From Arthrobacter jinronghuae (GTDB lineage: Bacteria > Actinomycetota > Actinomycetes > Actinomycetales > Micrococcaceae): a DNA stretch of 64,000 bases. Numbering within the stretch: the first letter of the stretch is position 1; every line of letters begins with the position of its first letter. The stretch is from contig NZ_CP104263.1 in the NCBI RefSeq assembly GCF_025244825.1, positions 3,410,001 to 3,474,000 on the forward strand, in the 5' to 3' direction. Below are positions 42,876 through 51,863 of the stretch, one piece after another. The notes under the pieces are model-generated. The model searched no databases. It saw nothing but the letters and a program-made list of their open reading frames with translations, and was not told the DNA's origin. The translations under genes were made by a program, and so were the position numbers.

Positions 42876-42889
42876 ATATGTCTACATAT
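42876..42889. promoter_or_regulatory. Palindromic operator in the MarR/MFS spacer
   Basis: ATATGTCTACATAT has perfect 6-bp arms around CT, inside a long AT-rich run that also holds the probable promoters. It fits a MarR dimer site. Confidence 0.6.
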
Positions 42890-42934
42890 GCTATGCTCGC
42901 TCGGCACTCAAACGGTTTTAGAAGAAGGTTTTTC

Positions 42935-44182
42935 ATGACGAGCACCACGCTCCCCGCACCGCCCACCAAGCGGCCCAACGCCGGCATGCTGACAGGCATC
43001 CTGGCCCTGCTCACCGCAGTGGCCCCGCTGTCCATCGACATGTACCTGCCGGCCTTCCCGCACATGGCGCATGACTTGAACACGAGCGCCACCGGCATCC
43101 AGCTCACCATGACGGCGTTCCTGGTGGGCCTGGCCCTCGGCCAGCTGGTCATCGGCCCGCTCTCCGACGGCATCGGCCGCCGCAGGCCGCTGCTGATCGG
43201 CTCCTTCGTCGCCCTGCTGGCCACCGTGCTCTGCGCTGTTGCACCGAACGTTGAAATCCTGGCCACCGCCCGCTTCCTACAGGGCCTTGGCGGCGCCGCC
43301 GGCATTGTGCTGGCCCGCGCCATTGTCTCCGACACCTCCCGCGGAGCAGCAGCCGCCAAGCTCCTGGGCGTGCTGACCATGATCAGCGTCATTGCCCCCG
43401 TGGTCGGCCCGCTGGCCGGCGGCGCCATCATTGCCGCCGGCGGCTGGCGGATGGTGTTCTGGGTCCTCGCGGTTCTGGTCCTGCTGATGTTCCTGGGCGC
43501 ACTGTTCGGCGTGAAGGAAACACTGCCCGACGCCGACCGCAACCGCGGCGGCCTCAAGACCACCTTCCGGGTGGCGGGCGAGGTGCTGCGCAACCGCAAC
43601 TACACCGGCTACCTGCTGACCTTCTGCTTCTCGTTTGCCGGTCTCTTCGCGTACATCGCCGCCTCCCCGTTCGTTATCCAGAATGTCCTCGGGATGTCCG
43701 AGACCCGGTTCTCGCTGGTGTTCGCCATGAACGCCGTCGCCATCACCATCGTCAGTGCCGTGGCAGCCGCCCTTGCGGGCAAGGCGCCTTACCGCCTGAT
43801 GATCGGCATCGGCCTGGCCGTGGCCGTCCTGGCTGCCGCCGGCATGCTGATTTCGGTGTCCAACGGCACCCCGCTGGTCCCCACCCTGGTGCTGTTCGCC
43901 GTGTTCCAGGGCTCCCTGGGCCTGATCTTCGGCAACGCCACGGCGCTGGCCCTTGAAGAGGCTGGGCACCACGCCGGCACCGGTTCCGCGTTCCTGGGCT
44001 CCCTGCAGTTCCTCCTGGCAGCCCTTGTGTCCCCGCTGGTTGGCCTGTGGGGCGAAGAGACCGGCGTGCCGATGGGCGTTGCCATGGTCGGCTTCCTGGT
44101 CCTGGCCGCCGCGTCCTTCCTGCTGTTGACGCGCAGGAACACGTCCGTGGAAGCTCCGGCCGAAGAGGCCGCAGTAGTCTAG
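42935..44182 (+). CDS. Bcr/CflA-type multidrug MFS exporter
   Basis: A 415-residue transporter with 12 membrane helices. PLSIDMYLPAFPHMAHDLN and GQLVIGPLSDGIGRRRPLLIG mark the Bcr/CflA drug-resistance group. GAAGG precedes the ATG at 42935. The divergent MarR probably represses it. A strong hairpin follows its stop. Confidence 0.93.
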   Translation: MTSTTLPAPPTKRPNAGMLTGILALLTAVAPLSIDMYLPAFPHMAHDLNTSATGIQLTMTAFLVGLALGQLVIGPLSDGIGRRRPLLIGSFVALLATVLCAVAPNVEILATARFLQGLGGAAGIVLARAIVSDTSRGAAAAKLLGVLTMISVIAPVVGPLAGGAIIAAGGWRMVFWVLAVLVLLMFLGALFGVKETLPDADRNRGGLKTTFRVAGEVLRNRNYTGYLLTFCFSFAGLFAYIAASPFVIQNVLGMSETRFSLVFAMNAVAITIVSAVAAALAGKAPYRLMIGIGLAVAVLAAAGMLISVSNGTPLVPTLVLFAVFQGSLGLIFGNATALALEEAGHHAGTGSAFLGSLQFLLAALVSPLVGLWGEETGVPMGVAMVGFLVLAAASFLLLTRRNTSVEAPAEEAAVV

Positions 44183-44197
44183 GCATGCTCTTCCCGT

Positions 44198-44248
44198 AAC
44201 AAAGAACGTGCCGCCCCTCCCGAAGGAAGGGCGGCACGTTCTTTTGTT
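44198..44248. terminator. Strong bidirectional terminator
   Basis: The stem AACAAAGAACGTGCCGCCC pairs with its complement (loop about 11-12 bases), with one extra T on the right arm. The flanking A- and T-runs allow rho-independent termination both ways, between the MFS and MMPL genes. Confidence 0.9.
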
Positions 44249-44266
44249 CTCAGGGAGGGCCGGAGC

Positions 44267-46786
44267 CTAGCTCCGGACCGGTTCCTCCACCTCTGAGTGC
44301 TTCTCATCGACGTGCGGATGGCGGCGCTCCAGGGACGCGCCCTCGACGTCGACGTCCGGCAGGATCTTGTCCACCCACTTCGGCAGCCACCAGGCCTTGT
44401 CGCCGGCAAGATGCATCAGGGCCGGGATCAGCAGCATCCGCACCACGAAGGCATCAACGAGGACGCCGAAGGCCAAGGCGAAACCGATCGGCCGGATCAT
44501 CGTGCTGTGCGAGAAGATGAACCCGCCGAACACGGACGCCATGATGATGGCGGCCGCGGCAACCACCGAGCGGCCGGCGCGGAAGCCCTGGGCCACGGCG
44601 AGGCGTGCAGGGGCTCCGTGGACGTAGGCCTCCCGCATGCCCGAACCGAGGAAGAGCATGTAGTCCATGGCGAGTCCGAAGAGGATGCCCGCCAGGATGG
44701 TCGGCAGGAAGCTCAGGATCGGGCCGGGGGTTTCCACGCCGAAGATGCCGGACATCCAGCCCCACTGGTAGATGGCCACCACGCCACCGAGCGCGGCGAA
44801 GTAGGACAGGATGAAGCCGAGCGTGGCGATGATCGGAACAAAGATGGACCGGAACACCAGGATCAGGATCAGCAGGGACAGTCCCACCACCACGCCGAGG
44901 TAGAGCGGCAGGGCTTCGCCCAACTTCTCGGAGATGTCGATGTTGCCGCTGGCGGAGCCGGCCACGCCGATCTCATAGTCGCCGTTCTCGCCCTCAATCG
45001 GGGACATGCCGCGCAGCGAGTTCACCAGCGCCTCGGTGGATTCACTCGTGGGGCCTTCTTCCGGGATGACCTGGAAGGCGGCCACGCTGCGGTCCTCGGA
45101 GGTGCCGATGGGGGCGACTGCCGCCACGTCGTCCTGGTCGAAGATGGCGCTGGCAATCTCGTTCTGGGCTACCAGTGCTTCCTCTTCGCTGGGCTCGCCG
45201 GGCAGCTCGGCCACCAGCAGCAGCGGGCCGTTCTGGCCTTCTCCGAACTTCTCAGAAACTGCAGCGTAGGCCCGGTACTGGGTGGTGTCGTGGGATTCGG
45301 AAGAACCGTCGGGAAGGTTCAGCCGGAGGTCCATGGAAGGCACCGCCAGCAGCAGCAGCGCGGCAATGGAGGCAACAACCGTGATCACTGCACGGCCGGT
45401 CGACATGGGCTTGGCCTCCGCGAGCTGGGGGCGGCCTTCCTTGGAGTCGGCGCCCTCGGCCGGGGTGATGGCAGCGCGTTCCTTGCGGCTGAGGATGCGC
45501 ATGCCGACAAGCTTCAGCAGTGCCGGGGTCAGGGTGACCGCAACCAGGACAGCGATGGCAACACAGGCTGCCCCCACGGTTCCCATGAGGCCCAGGAACG
45601 GGATCCCCGTGATGTTCAGGGCGAGCAGGGCGATGAACACGGTGGCACCGGCGAACACCACGGCATTGCCGGAGGTGCCGTTGGCCAGCGCAATGGATTC
45701 CTGCAGGGAGAGGCCGGTCTTGAGCTGCCGGCGGTGTCGGTTGACGATGAACAGTGCGTAATCAATGCCCACTGCCAGGCCAAGCATCAGGCCGAGTACG
45801 GGGGTCACCGACGCCATTTCAACCACGCCGGAGAAGGCCAGTGCGCCGAGGGCGCCGATGCCGACACCGATCAGGGCGGTCAGCAGCGGCAGGCCGGCCC
45901 CGATCAGGGTCCCCAGCATCACAAACAGGACAATTCCTGCGATGACGAGGCCAACTACTTCACCGATGCCGAAGAGTGCAGGCACCGCGGCAGAGATCTC
46001 GGCGGAGTAATCGACTTTCACCCCGTCGATAGGCTCGTCTTCAAAGACGGCCACTAGTGCGTCCTTGGTTTCCTCCGTCACTTCCATCTGCGTATCCGTG
46101 AAGGTCACGTTCAGGATGGCGGCGCTGCCGTCCTCGGAAACCATGCGGATCTCCTCCGCCATGTCCAGCAGGGCTGCGCCCTGTTCGGCCTGCACCGCGC
46201 CGGCTTCCAGCTCTTCACTGCCGGCGTCCAGTTCCGCGCGCTTGGCATCCAGCTCGGCCTGCTGCGCGTCCAGTGCGGCCATCATTTCGGCGGGGGTGCC
46301 GGCCGCTTCGGCCTGCTGCCGTGCGGCGTCGAGCTGGGCCTGCCCGGCCTCCAGCTGGGAGCGGCCGTCCTCGATCTGGGCGCGGCCCGCCTCAACCTGC
46401 GCCAGGCCTGCCTCGAGCTCCTGGCCCTGCTTGGCACGGTCCGCCTCGGTGGCAAACGGATCAATGACGGCTTCCACGCCGTCCATCTCGGCGGCCTTGG
46501 TGACCCACTCAGAGATTTCCTGCTGCTGGGTATCGGTGAAGCGGGAGCCGTCCTCCGTCTGGACCATCACGGAACCAGAGCCGCCCGATGCCTGCGGAAG
46601 CTTCTCCTGCAGGCGTTCGGTGACCTGGGTGGTGGGCGTGTCGGGAATGGAGAAGGCGGTGGTGAGGGTGCCGCTGAAGAGCGTGTAGGCCACACCGGCC
46701 ACCACGAGCACAGCGAACCACGCCGCCAGCACGGAGCGTGCACGGCGGGCTGCCGCTGCTCCGAGGCGGTAGAGGAATTCAGCCAT
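44267..46786 (-). CDS. MMPL/RND-superfamily transporter
   Basis: An 839-residue transporter with about 12 membrane helices in two halves. AVGIDYALFIVNRHR and GLAMDYMLFLGSGMREAY are the paired MMPL motifs with the proton-relay Asp-Tyr. The first large outer loop has a helical hairpin of regular heptads: L/V/I-E-A-G-x-A-Q five times from residue 114 to 148, and again LDAQQAE/LDAKRAE/LDAGSEE from 162. MMPL proteins export lipids or drugs. It overlaps the upstream TetR gene by 8 bases, so the two form an operon. Confidence 0.92.
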   Translation of the reverse strand: MAEFLYRLGAAAARRARSVLAAWFAVLVVAGVAYTLFSGTLTTAFSIPDTPTTQVTERLQEKLPQASGGSGSVMVQTEDGSRFTDTQQQEISEWVTKAAEMDGVEAVIDPFATEADRAKQGQELEAGLAQVEAGRAQIEDGRSQLEAGQAQLDAARQQAEAAGTPAEMMAALDAQQAELDAKRAELDAGSEELEAGAVQAEQGAALLDMAEEIRMVSEDGSAAILNVTFTDTQMEVTEETKDALVAVFEDEPIDGVKVDYSAEISAAVPALFGIGEVVGLVIAGIVLFVMLGTLIGAGLPLLTALIGVGIGALGALAFSGVVEMASVTPVLGLMLGLAVGIDYALFIVNRHRRQLKTGLSLQESIALANGTSGNAVVFAGATVFIALLALNITGIPFLGLMGTVGAACVAIAVLVAVTLTPALLKLVGMRILSRKERAAITPAEGADSKEGRPQLAEAKPMSTGRAVITVVASIAALLLLAVPSMDLRLNLPDGSSESHDTTQYRAYAAVSEKFGEGQNGPLLLVAELPGEPSEEEALVAQNEIASAIFDQDDVAAVAPIGTSEDRSVAAFQVIPEEGPTSESTEALVNSLRGMSPIEGENGDYEIGVAGSASGNIDISEKLGEALPLYLGVVVGLSLLILILVFRSIFVPIIATLGFILSYFAALGGVVAIYQWGWMSGIFGVETPGPILSFLPTILAGILFGLAMDYMLFLGSGMREAYVHGAPARLAVAQGFRAGRSVVAAAAIIMASVFGGFIFSHSTMIRPIGFALAFGVLVDAFVVRMLLIPALMHLAGDKAWWLPKWVDKILPDVDVEGASLERRHPHVDEKHSEVEEPVRS

Positions 46787-47489
46787 TGAGAGTCTGTCCT
46801 TTAGAGGGATGGTTGGAGGAAACTACGGAACTAGGGCAGGGTTGGCCGGCTTGGCCGGCCGGTCCGGCGGCATGGCCGGACCGGACGGTATCAAGGAGCT
46901 GGTCCAGCATCGTCGCCCAGCTGCGCCGGGACTGCGGGGTGTCAACGGCGCCGGTGGCGCAATGCCAGTGGTGGTAGAGCACCCCCAGTCCGCTGGTCAG
47001 GGCGCCCACCAGAAGGTGCACGCTGAGTTTGTCGGCCTCGGGGTGGCGGCTAAGCATTACGGCCGAAAGCCGTTCACTGAGCTCGGTGAACGCCCGCAGG
47101 GCCATGGGATGTGCCGTCACCGCCGGGCCCCCGTCGCCAAGCACGCGGTTCAGGTAAGCCATGGGTGCCACCAGATCCGCGTTGCGGAACGCCTCGGCAA
47201 TCTCATCCAGCACTGCCGGGCGGCCGACGTCGGAGGTCGGGACGGCCGTCAGGCTGGCGACGGCAGCGCTGAGTATGTCGCTGCAGACCTCCGACACAAT
47301 GTCGTTGACGGAGGCAAAGTGGTTGAACACCGTGCGGCGGGAAACATCCGCGCGTTGTGCCAGCTCGTCCACGGTGAAGTCCGTGGCCTGGCGCTCGTCC
47401 ATCAGCGCGGCCGCGGCAGCCACAATATCCTGCCGGTGGCGGCTTTTCAGCGCTTTGCGGCGATCTTCAACCGGGAGGATGGTAAGCAC
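46779..47489 (-). CDS. TetR-family regulator of the MMPL operon
   Basis: A 236-residue regulator. The N-terminal HTH is FTVDELAQRADVSRRTVFNHFASVNDI. The ligand-binding part is Ala- and Leu-rich with a Gly/Pro tail. GTG start at 47489. It is the first gene of an operon with the MMPL transporter and is divergent from an NAD(P)-binding protein gene. Palindromes in the spacer fit autoregulation. Confidence 0.9.
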   Translation of the reverse strand: MLTILPVEDRRKALKSRHRQDIVAAAAALMDERQATDFTVDELAQRADVSRRTVFNHFASVNDIVSEVCSDILSAAVASLTAVPTSDVGRPAVLDEIAEAFRNADLVAPMAYLNRVLGDGGPAVTAHPMALRAFTELSERLSAVMLSRHPEADKLSVHLLVGALTSGLGVLYHHWHCATGAVDTPQSRRSWATMLDQLLDTVRSGHAAGPAGQAGQPCPSSVVSSNHPSKGQTLNG

Positions 47490-47502
47490 GCTTCTACACT
47501 AC

Positions 47503-47525
47503 GTGCATCATTGCACTGGGTGCAA
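47503..47525. promoter_or_regulatory. TetR operator, overlapping palindromes
   Basis: TTGCACTGGGTGCAA (47511-47525) has perfect 6-bp arms, and GTGCATCATTGCAC (47503-47516) overlaps it. Both lie directly upstream of the TetR gene start. Confidence 0.65.
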
Positions 47526-47622
47526 ACGGTTCCGGAAGGCATCAGCTACCCTTCCGGCCTCCACAAACACCCCGTCACCCTGTTCCATTAAGACTGCACC
47601 GACATCCCACGGAGGAGACCCC

Positions 47623-48390
47623 ATGAGCACAATCTTGGTTGCAGGCGCCACCGGCAGCATCGGGCATCTGGTTGTTGAAGAGGCCCTGAGCGAGGGTTAC
47701 ACCGTTCGTGCCCTGGTCCGCGATCCCGCCAAGGCAGCCCGGATACTCCCTCCGGCAACGGAGATCGCGGTTGGGGACGTAACCCGACCGCAGACCCTGC
47801 CCGCAGCAGTGGAGGGAGCGGACGCGATCATCCTGACGCTGGGTTCCGATGCCGGAGGCTCAAGCCCCGAGGACGTGGACTACGGAGGAGTGCGCAACCT
47901 CCTCGAAGCCCTGGCCGGGCGCCGGGTCCGCGTGGTGCTGATGACAGCCATCGGCGACACCAGCCGGGCCGCAGGATACGGCCATCTTCTGGACTGGAAA
48001 CGCCGTTCCGAGAGGCTGGTCCGCGCCAGCGGCCTGCCCTATACGATCGTGCGGCCCGGCTGGTTCGACTACGCGGGCCCCGACGAGCACCGCCTGGTTG
48101 CCCTGCAGGGTGATACCCGGCGCACCGGAACCCCGGCCGACGGCGCCGTCGCCCGCCGCCAGATCGCCCAGGTACTCGTCCACGCGCTTTCTTCGGACGC
48201 GGCCGTGGGCAAGACCTTCGAGCTGGTTGCCGAGAAGGGCCCGGCCACCGAGGACTTCGATGAATTCTTCGCTCCGCTGGCACCGGACCGGTCCGGCTCC
48301 CTGGACGGGGTGCGGGACGAGGAGAACATGCCCCTGGCACAGGAACCCGAGCAGGTGCGGGCCGATCTGGCGGCGGTGGGCGGGGCCTGA
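47623..48390 (+). CDS. NAD(P)-binding SDR-like protein (NmrA/atypical SDR)
   Basis: A 255-residue atypical short-chain dehydrogenase. ILVAGATGSIGHLVVEEAL is the Gly-rich cofactor loop (GATGxIG), followed by YTVRALVRDPAKA for NADP. The central YGHLLDWKRRSERLVRASGLPYTIVRPGWF is typical of atypical SDRs that act on quinones or flavins. GGAGGAGA precedes the ATG. It may belong to the TetR regulon because the operator lies between. Confidence 0.88.
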   Translation: MSTILVAGATGSIGHLVVEEALSEGYTVRALVRDPAKAARILPPATEIAVGDVTRPQTLPAAVEGADAIILTLGSDAGGSSPEDVDYGGVRNLLEALAGRRVRVVLMTAIGDTSRAAGYGHLLDWKRRSERLVRASGLPYTIVRPGWFDYAGPDEHRLVALQGDTRRTGTPADGAVARRQIAQVLVHALSSDAAVGKTFELVAEKGPATEDFDEFFAPLAPDRSGSLDGVRDEENMPLAQEPEQVRADLAAVGGA

Positions 48391-48404
48391 CGCGAAGTGT
48401 CTGG

Positions 48405-49382
48405 TCAGTACCGGGCGCCCTCGGGCTGCGGTGCGTTGTTGAGCATTGCCAGGTCCTCGTCACTGAGCACCAAGTCCCCGGCAGCCACGTTTTCACGCAG
48501 GTATTTGGGGGTTTTGGTGCCCGGGATCGGAATTACCCACCGGCCCTGCGCCACCACCCACGCCAGCGCCACCTGGGCGGGCGTCGCCCCCACCCGTTCG
48601 GCGACGTCGTGCACCCGTTGCACGATGGCCAGGTTTGCCTTGAGGTTCTCCTGCTGGAACCGCGGAAGCCTGCGGCGCATGTCATCAGCCGGCAGCTGGT
48701 CGAAAGAGGTGAAGCGGCCGGTGAGGAACCCGCGGCCCAGCGGTGAGAAGGGCAGGAACGCGAGGCCCTGTTCCTCGCAGTAGGATACGACGTCGGCAAG
48801 CCGGTCCCGGGTCCAGAGCGAGAGCTCGGACTGGACGGCGGTTACCGGGTGCACCGTCTGTGCCAGCCGGATCTGTTCCACGCTGGCCTCGGACAAGCCG
48901 ACGGCCCGGGCCTTGCCGTCACGGACCACCTGGGCCATGGCGCCCCAGGATTCCTCCAGCGGCACCTGCGGGTCCACCCGGTGCAGGATGTACAAGTCCA
49001 CGTGATCGGTGCCGAGCCGGCGCAGGCTCGCATCAATGGAGGCGCGGATGTGCTCGGGGCGGCCGTCCTTCTTCAGTCCGGGCATGGTCCCGGCGGCCGG
49101 GGCCTCGGTGCTGACCTCCAGCCCGACCTTGGTGGACAGGACCACCCGTTCCCGGTAGCCGTCCTTCAGGGCCCGGCCCACGAGTTCCTCGTTGGTGTAG
49201 GGGCCGTACACGTCGGCGGTGTCAATCAGGGTGGTGCCCAGTTCGACCGCTCCGCGGATTACCGAGATGGAGGTTTCTTCGTCGCGTTCCGCGTCCATGT
49301 CATAGGCGTAGCTCATGCCCATGCAGCCCAGGCCGATGACGCCGACCTCGGGTCCGTTGGTTCCTAGGGAAGTTGTGCGCAT
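48405..49382 (-). CDS. Aldo/keto reductase
   Basis: A 325-residue aldo/keto reductase of the AKR13-like group. IDTADVYGPYTNEELVGRALK carries the catalytic Asp and Tyr, LSTKVG the Lys and LYILHRVDP the His. The cofactor motif IPIPGTKTPKYLRENV is near the end. AAGGAG before ATG 49382. Monocistronic by spacing. Confidence 0.93.
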   Translation of the reverse strand: MRTTSLGTNGPEVGVIGLGCMGMSYAYDMDAERDEETSISVIRGAVELGTTLIDTADVYGPYTNEELVGRALKDGYRERVVLSTKVGLEVSTEAPAAGTMPGLKKDGRPEHIRASIDASLRRLGTDHVDLYILHRVDPQVPLEESWGAMAQVVRDGKARAVGLSEASVEQIRLAQTVHPVTAVQSELSLWTRDRLADVVSYCEEQGLAFLPFSPLGRGFLTGRFTSFDQLPADDMRRRLPRFQQENLKANLAIVQRVHDVAERVGATPAQVALAWVVAQGRWVIPIPGTKTPKYLRENVAAGDLVLSDEDLAMLNNAPQPEGARY

Positions 49383-49413
49383 TGCAGTCTCCTTCGTGGC
49401 GGAGCGGACAGGT

Positions 49414-50298
49414 TTAAGGCTTAACGCTTACTTCCAGCAGACCGTCCCGGATGCGGGTGGAAAAGGACGGCTGCGGGGCAGTTGCCGGACCATGAACCGG
49501 CTCCCCCGAATCAACGGAGAAGGTGCTGCCGTGCCAGGGGCAGACGATACACAGCTCGTTTTTCACCTCCCGCAGTTCACCCTCGTGCAGGGGGCCGCCG
49601 AGGTGGCTGCAGGTGTCAGCCAGGACGGAGACCGCTCCGTCCGCGGCGCCGTCGGTCCGTTTGAGCACCATGAGGCGCACCGCTCCGAGCCGGGCAGGCT
49701 GGGGAACTCCTGACGCGAATGCGCCCACGGGCCCCAGCGAGTGCCACCCCTCCGGCACCTTCTCCGCGAAGTCCTCATTGCGGTTGACCCCCGCACCCTG
49801 CCGGTAGGACAGGTGTCCGCCCAGGAAGCCGCCCGCTCCGGTGACCGCCAGGCCGGTGAAGGCCAGGGCCCGGCCCAGTCCCGTCCGTCCCCTCCCGCGC
49901 GCCAGCCAGGAGGCGGAGTACAGGCCGACGGCGAGCACGTTGGCGCCCTGGTGCACAATCCCGGTGCGCTGCTGCTCGGTATCCAGCTGGGAGAAGTCCG
50001 CGGCGCCGGCGAGCGCCGTCGGACCAGCCGCAGCTACGCCCACGCCCACCAATGTCCGCGCGGCCCGCTCATTGCCGGGCAGCACGTCCAGCACGGCCGC
50101 GGACACCCACGCTCCCAGCGGCACCACGATCATCAGCGGGTGCAGGGGATGCCCAAGGGGGACGCCGTGCAGGACGTCCCTCACGGCAGGCCAGGGCATT
50201 ACCGCCTTCACGGCCTTTGCCACCCATCCGGCTGCAGGATCCAGCCAGCCCGCGTTTTCCAGTTTGTCGGCAACAGTAACTACGGGCAGTCGGCGCAT
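49414..50298 (-). CDS. Rieske iron-sulfur protein with DUF2231 membrane domain
   Basis: A 294-residue fusion. Residues 25-175 hold DUF2231 with about four membrane helices (LHGVPLGHPLHPLMIVVPLGAWV). Residues 190-290 are a Rieske domain: CSHLGG and CPWHG ligate a 2Fe-2S cluster, two Cys and two His. It probably passes electrons at the membrane's inner face; the partner is unknown. GAGGAG precedes ATG 50298. Confidence 0.9.
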   Translation of the reverse strand: MRRLPVVTVADKLENAGWLDPAAGWVAKAVKAVMPWPAVRDVLHGVPLGHPLHPLMIVVPLGAWVSAAVLDVLPGNERAARTLVGVGVAAAGPTALAGAADFSQLDTEQQRTGIVHQGANVLAVGLYSASWLARGRGRTGLGRALAFTGLAVTGAGGFLGGHLSYRQGAGVNRNEDFAEKVPEGWHSLGPVGAFASGVPQPARLGAVRLMVLKRTDGAADGAVSVLADTCSHLGGPLHEGELREVKNELCIVCPWHGSTFSVDSGEPVHGPATAPQPSFSTRIRDGLLEVSVKP

Positions 50299-50435
50299 GG
50301 CCTCTCCTCATGGGGATAATCAGCTGGTGGACTGCACAGGGTAGGCCCCGCCGAGGTCGTGCGCCACCGAAACCGCGGCACCGAGCCGCCGCCGGGCACT
50401 GTTGCGCCGGCCCCCGGCTCGGGGACCAAACCGGC

Positions 50436-51824
50436 CTAGAGCGCCTTCCCCGGGTTGAGGATGCCCAGCGGGTCCAGCGCGGTGCGGATGGTGTGCATGA
50501 CCTCCAGGGACACCCCGCCCAGCTCCTCCTCCAGCCAGTCCCGCTTGAGCAGCCCGATGCCGTGTTCGCCGGTCAGAGTGCCGCCCAGCCGGTGGGCGAG
50601 GTAGAACATCTCCCCCAGGGCCGCTTTCGCCGGGCCCGTGGTCACCGAGTCCTCCGGGTCCAGCACGATCATGGGATGCAGGTTCCCGTCCGAGGCATGC
50701 GCGATGGTGAAGATGCGGACCCCGGTGCGGGCGGAGATTTCTTCGAGCCCGCTCACCACTTCGGCCAGCCGTCCCCGGGGAACGCCGATATCGCCGATGG
50801 ACACCCGGCCCAGTTTCTCCAGCGAGGGGATGGCTTCCCGGCGGGCGGTGATCAGCGCGGCTGCATGCTCGTCGTCGACGGCCCTTTCGCAGCTGCCCAG
50901 CGTCGACAGGACGTCCATCACCACGTCCTGCTCAAGGAACGCCCCGTACCCGTCCGTCTGCACCAGCAGGAACGCTCCGCCCTTTGAGCGGTAATCCGTT
51001 CCCATGGCCATGTCCACCGCCTCCAGCGTTTGTCCGTCCATCAGCTCCATCACGGAGGGCTGGATCCGGGCGGCTACGACGGCGGACGCTGCCTGGGCAG
51101 CTGCGGTGACATCCGGGAAGAACGCGGCCACTGTGGCGGTATGCACCGGAAGCGGGCGTAGCCGCAGCGTGGCTTCGACCACCACGCCGAGTGTCCCCTC
51201 GGAACCGATCATCAGGGCGTTGAGGTCGTAGCCGCTGACACCCTTGATGGTTTCGCGGCCGGTCCGCAGTTCCCGTCCGTCCGCCAGGATCACGCGCAGG
51301 GCCAGCACCGACTCGCGGGTGACACCGTACTTGGCGCAGCGCATCCCGCCGGCATTCGTGGCAATGTTGCCGCCGATGCTGCAGATGGCGGTGCTTGCCG
51401 GATCCGGTGCATAGAAGAGTCCGTATTCCGCGGCAGCCGCATTGAGGTACGCGTTGAGCACTCCGGGTTCCACCACGGCCAGCTGCTCCTGGGGGTCGAT
51501 GCGCAGGATCCTGTTCATGCCCGAAACGTCGAGCACCAGTTCCCCGGCCCGGGAGGACGCCGCCGCGGCGAGCCCGGTGCCGGCTCCGCGGGGAACCACG
51601 GGCATGCGGTGTTCGGTGGCCAGCCGGAGGGTGGCGACGACGTCGTCCGCGGTGCGGGCGAACACCACGCCGTCCGGCAGCGAGTCCGGAACGAAGCCGG
51701 ACCTGTCGGTGCTCACCCGTTGCCGGTCCGCTTCCAGGACGGAAACGGAGGGAAAGCCGCTTAGGACGGTGCTGCCGGACCCGGCGGCGTTAGCGGGAAC
51801 CGGGTCGAGGGAATGCGTGCTCAC
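50436..51824 (-). CDS. FAD-linked oxidase (glycolate oxidase GlcD / D-lactate dehydrogenase type)
   Basis: A 462-residue flavoenzyme of the vanillyl-alcohol-oxidase fold. PVVPRGAGTGLAAAA is the FAD pyrophosphate loop, IGGNIATNAGGMRCAKYG the second FAD segment, and TGEHGIGLLKRDWL the C-terminal substrate region. It oxidises D-lactate, glycolate or related 2-hydroxy acids and passes electrons to the respiratory chain. AAGGAG before GTG 51824. It follows the lactate permease by 39 bases. Confidence 0.92.
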   Translation of the reverse strand: MSTHSLDPVPANAAGSGSTVLSGFPSVSVLEADRQRVSTDRSGFVPDSLPDGVVFARTADDVVATLRLATEHRMPVVPRGAGTGLAAAASSRAGELVLDVSGMNRILRIDPQEQLAVVEPGVLNAYLNAAAAEYGLFYAPDPASTAICSIGGNIATNAGGMRCAKYGVTRESVLALRVILADGRELRTGRETIKGVSGYDLNALMIGSEGTLGVVVEATLRLRPLPVHTATVAAFFPDVTAAAQAASAVVAARIQPSVMELMDGQTLEAVDMAMGTDYRSKGGAFLLVQTDGYGAFLEQDVVMDVLSTLGSCERAVDDEHAAALITARREAIPSLEKLGRVSIGDIGVPRGRLAEVVSGLEEISARTGVRIFTIAHASDGNLHPMIVLDPEDSVTTGPAKAALGEMFYLAHRLGGTLTGEHGIGLLKRDWLEEELGGVSLEVMHTIRTALDPLGILNPGKAL

Positions 51825-51863
51825 GGGATTTCTCCTTGTAGTTCGGTGGAGGTCGGGCAGGGG

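Noticed and set aside
44297..46057. Long plus-strand open frame opposite the MMPL gene
   Set aside because: Asp/His/Gln-rich shadow of a conserved transporter.
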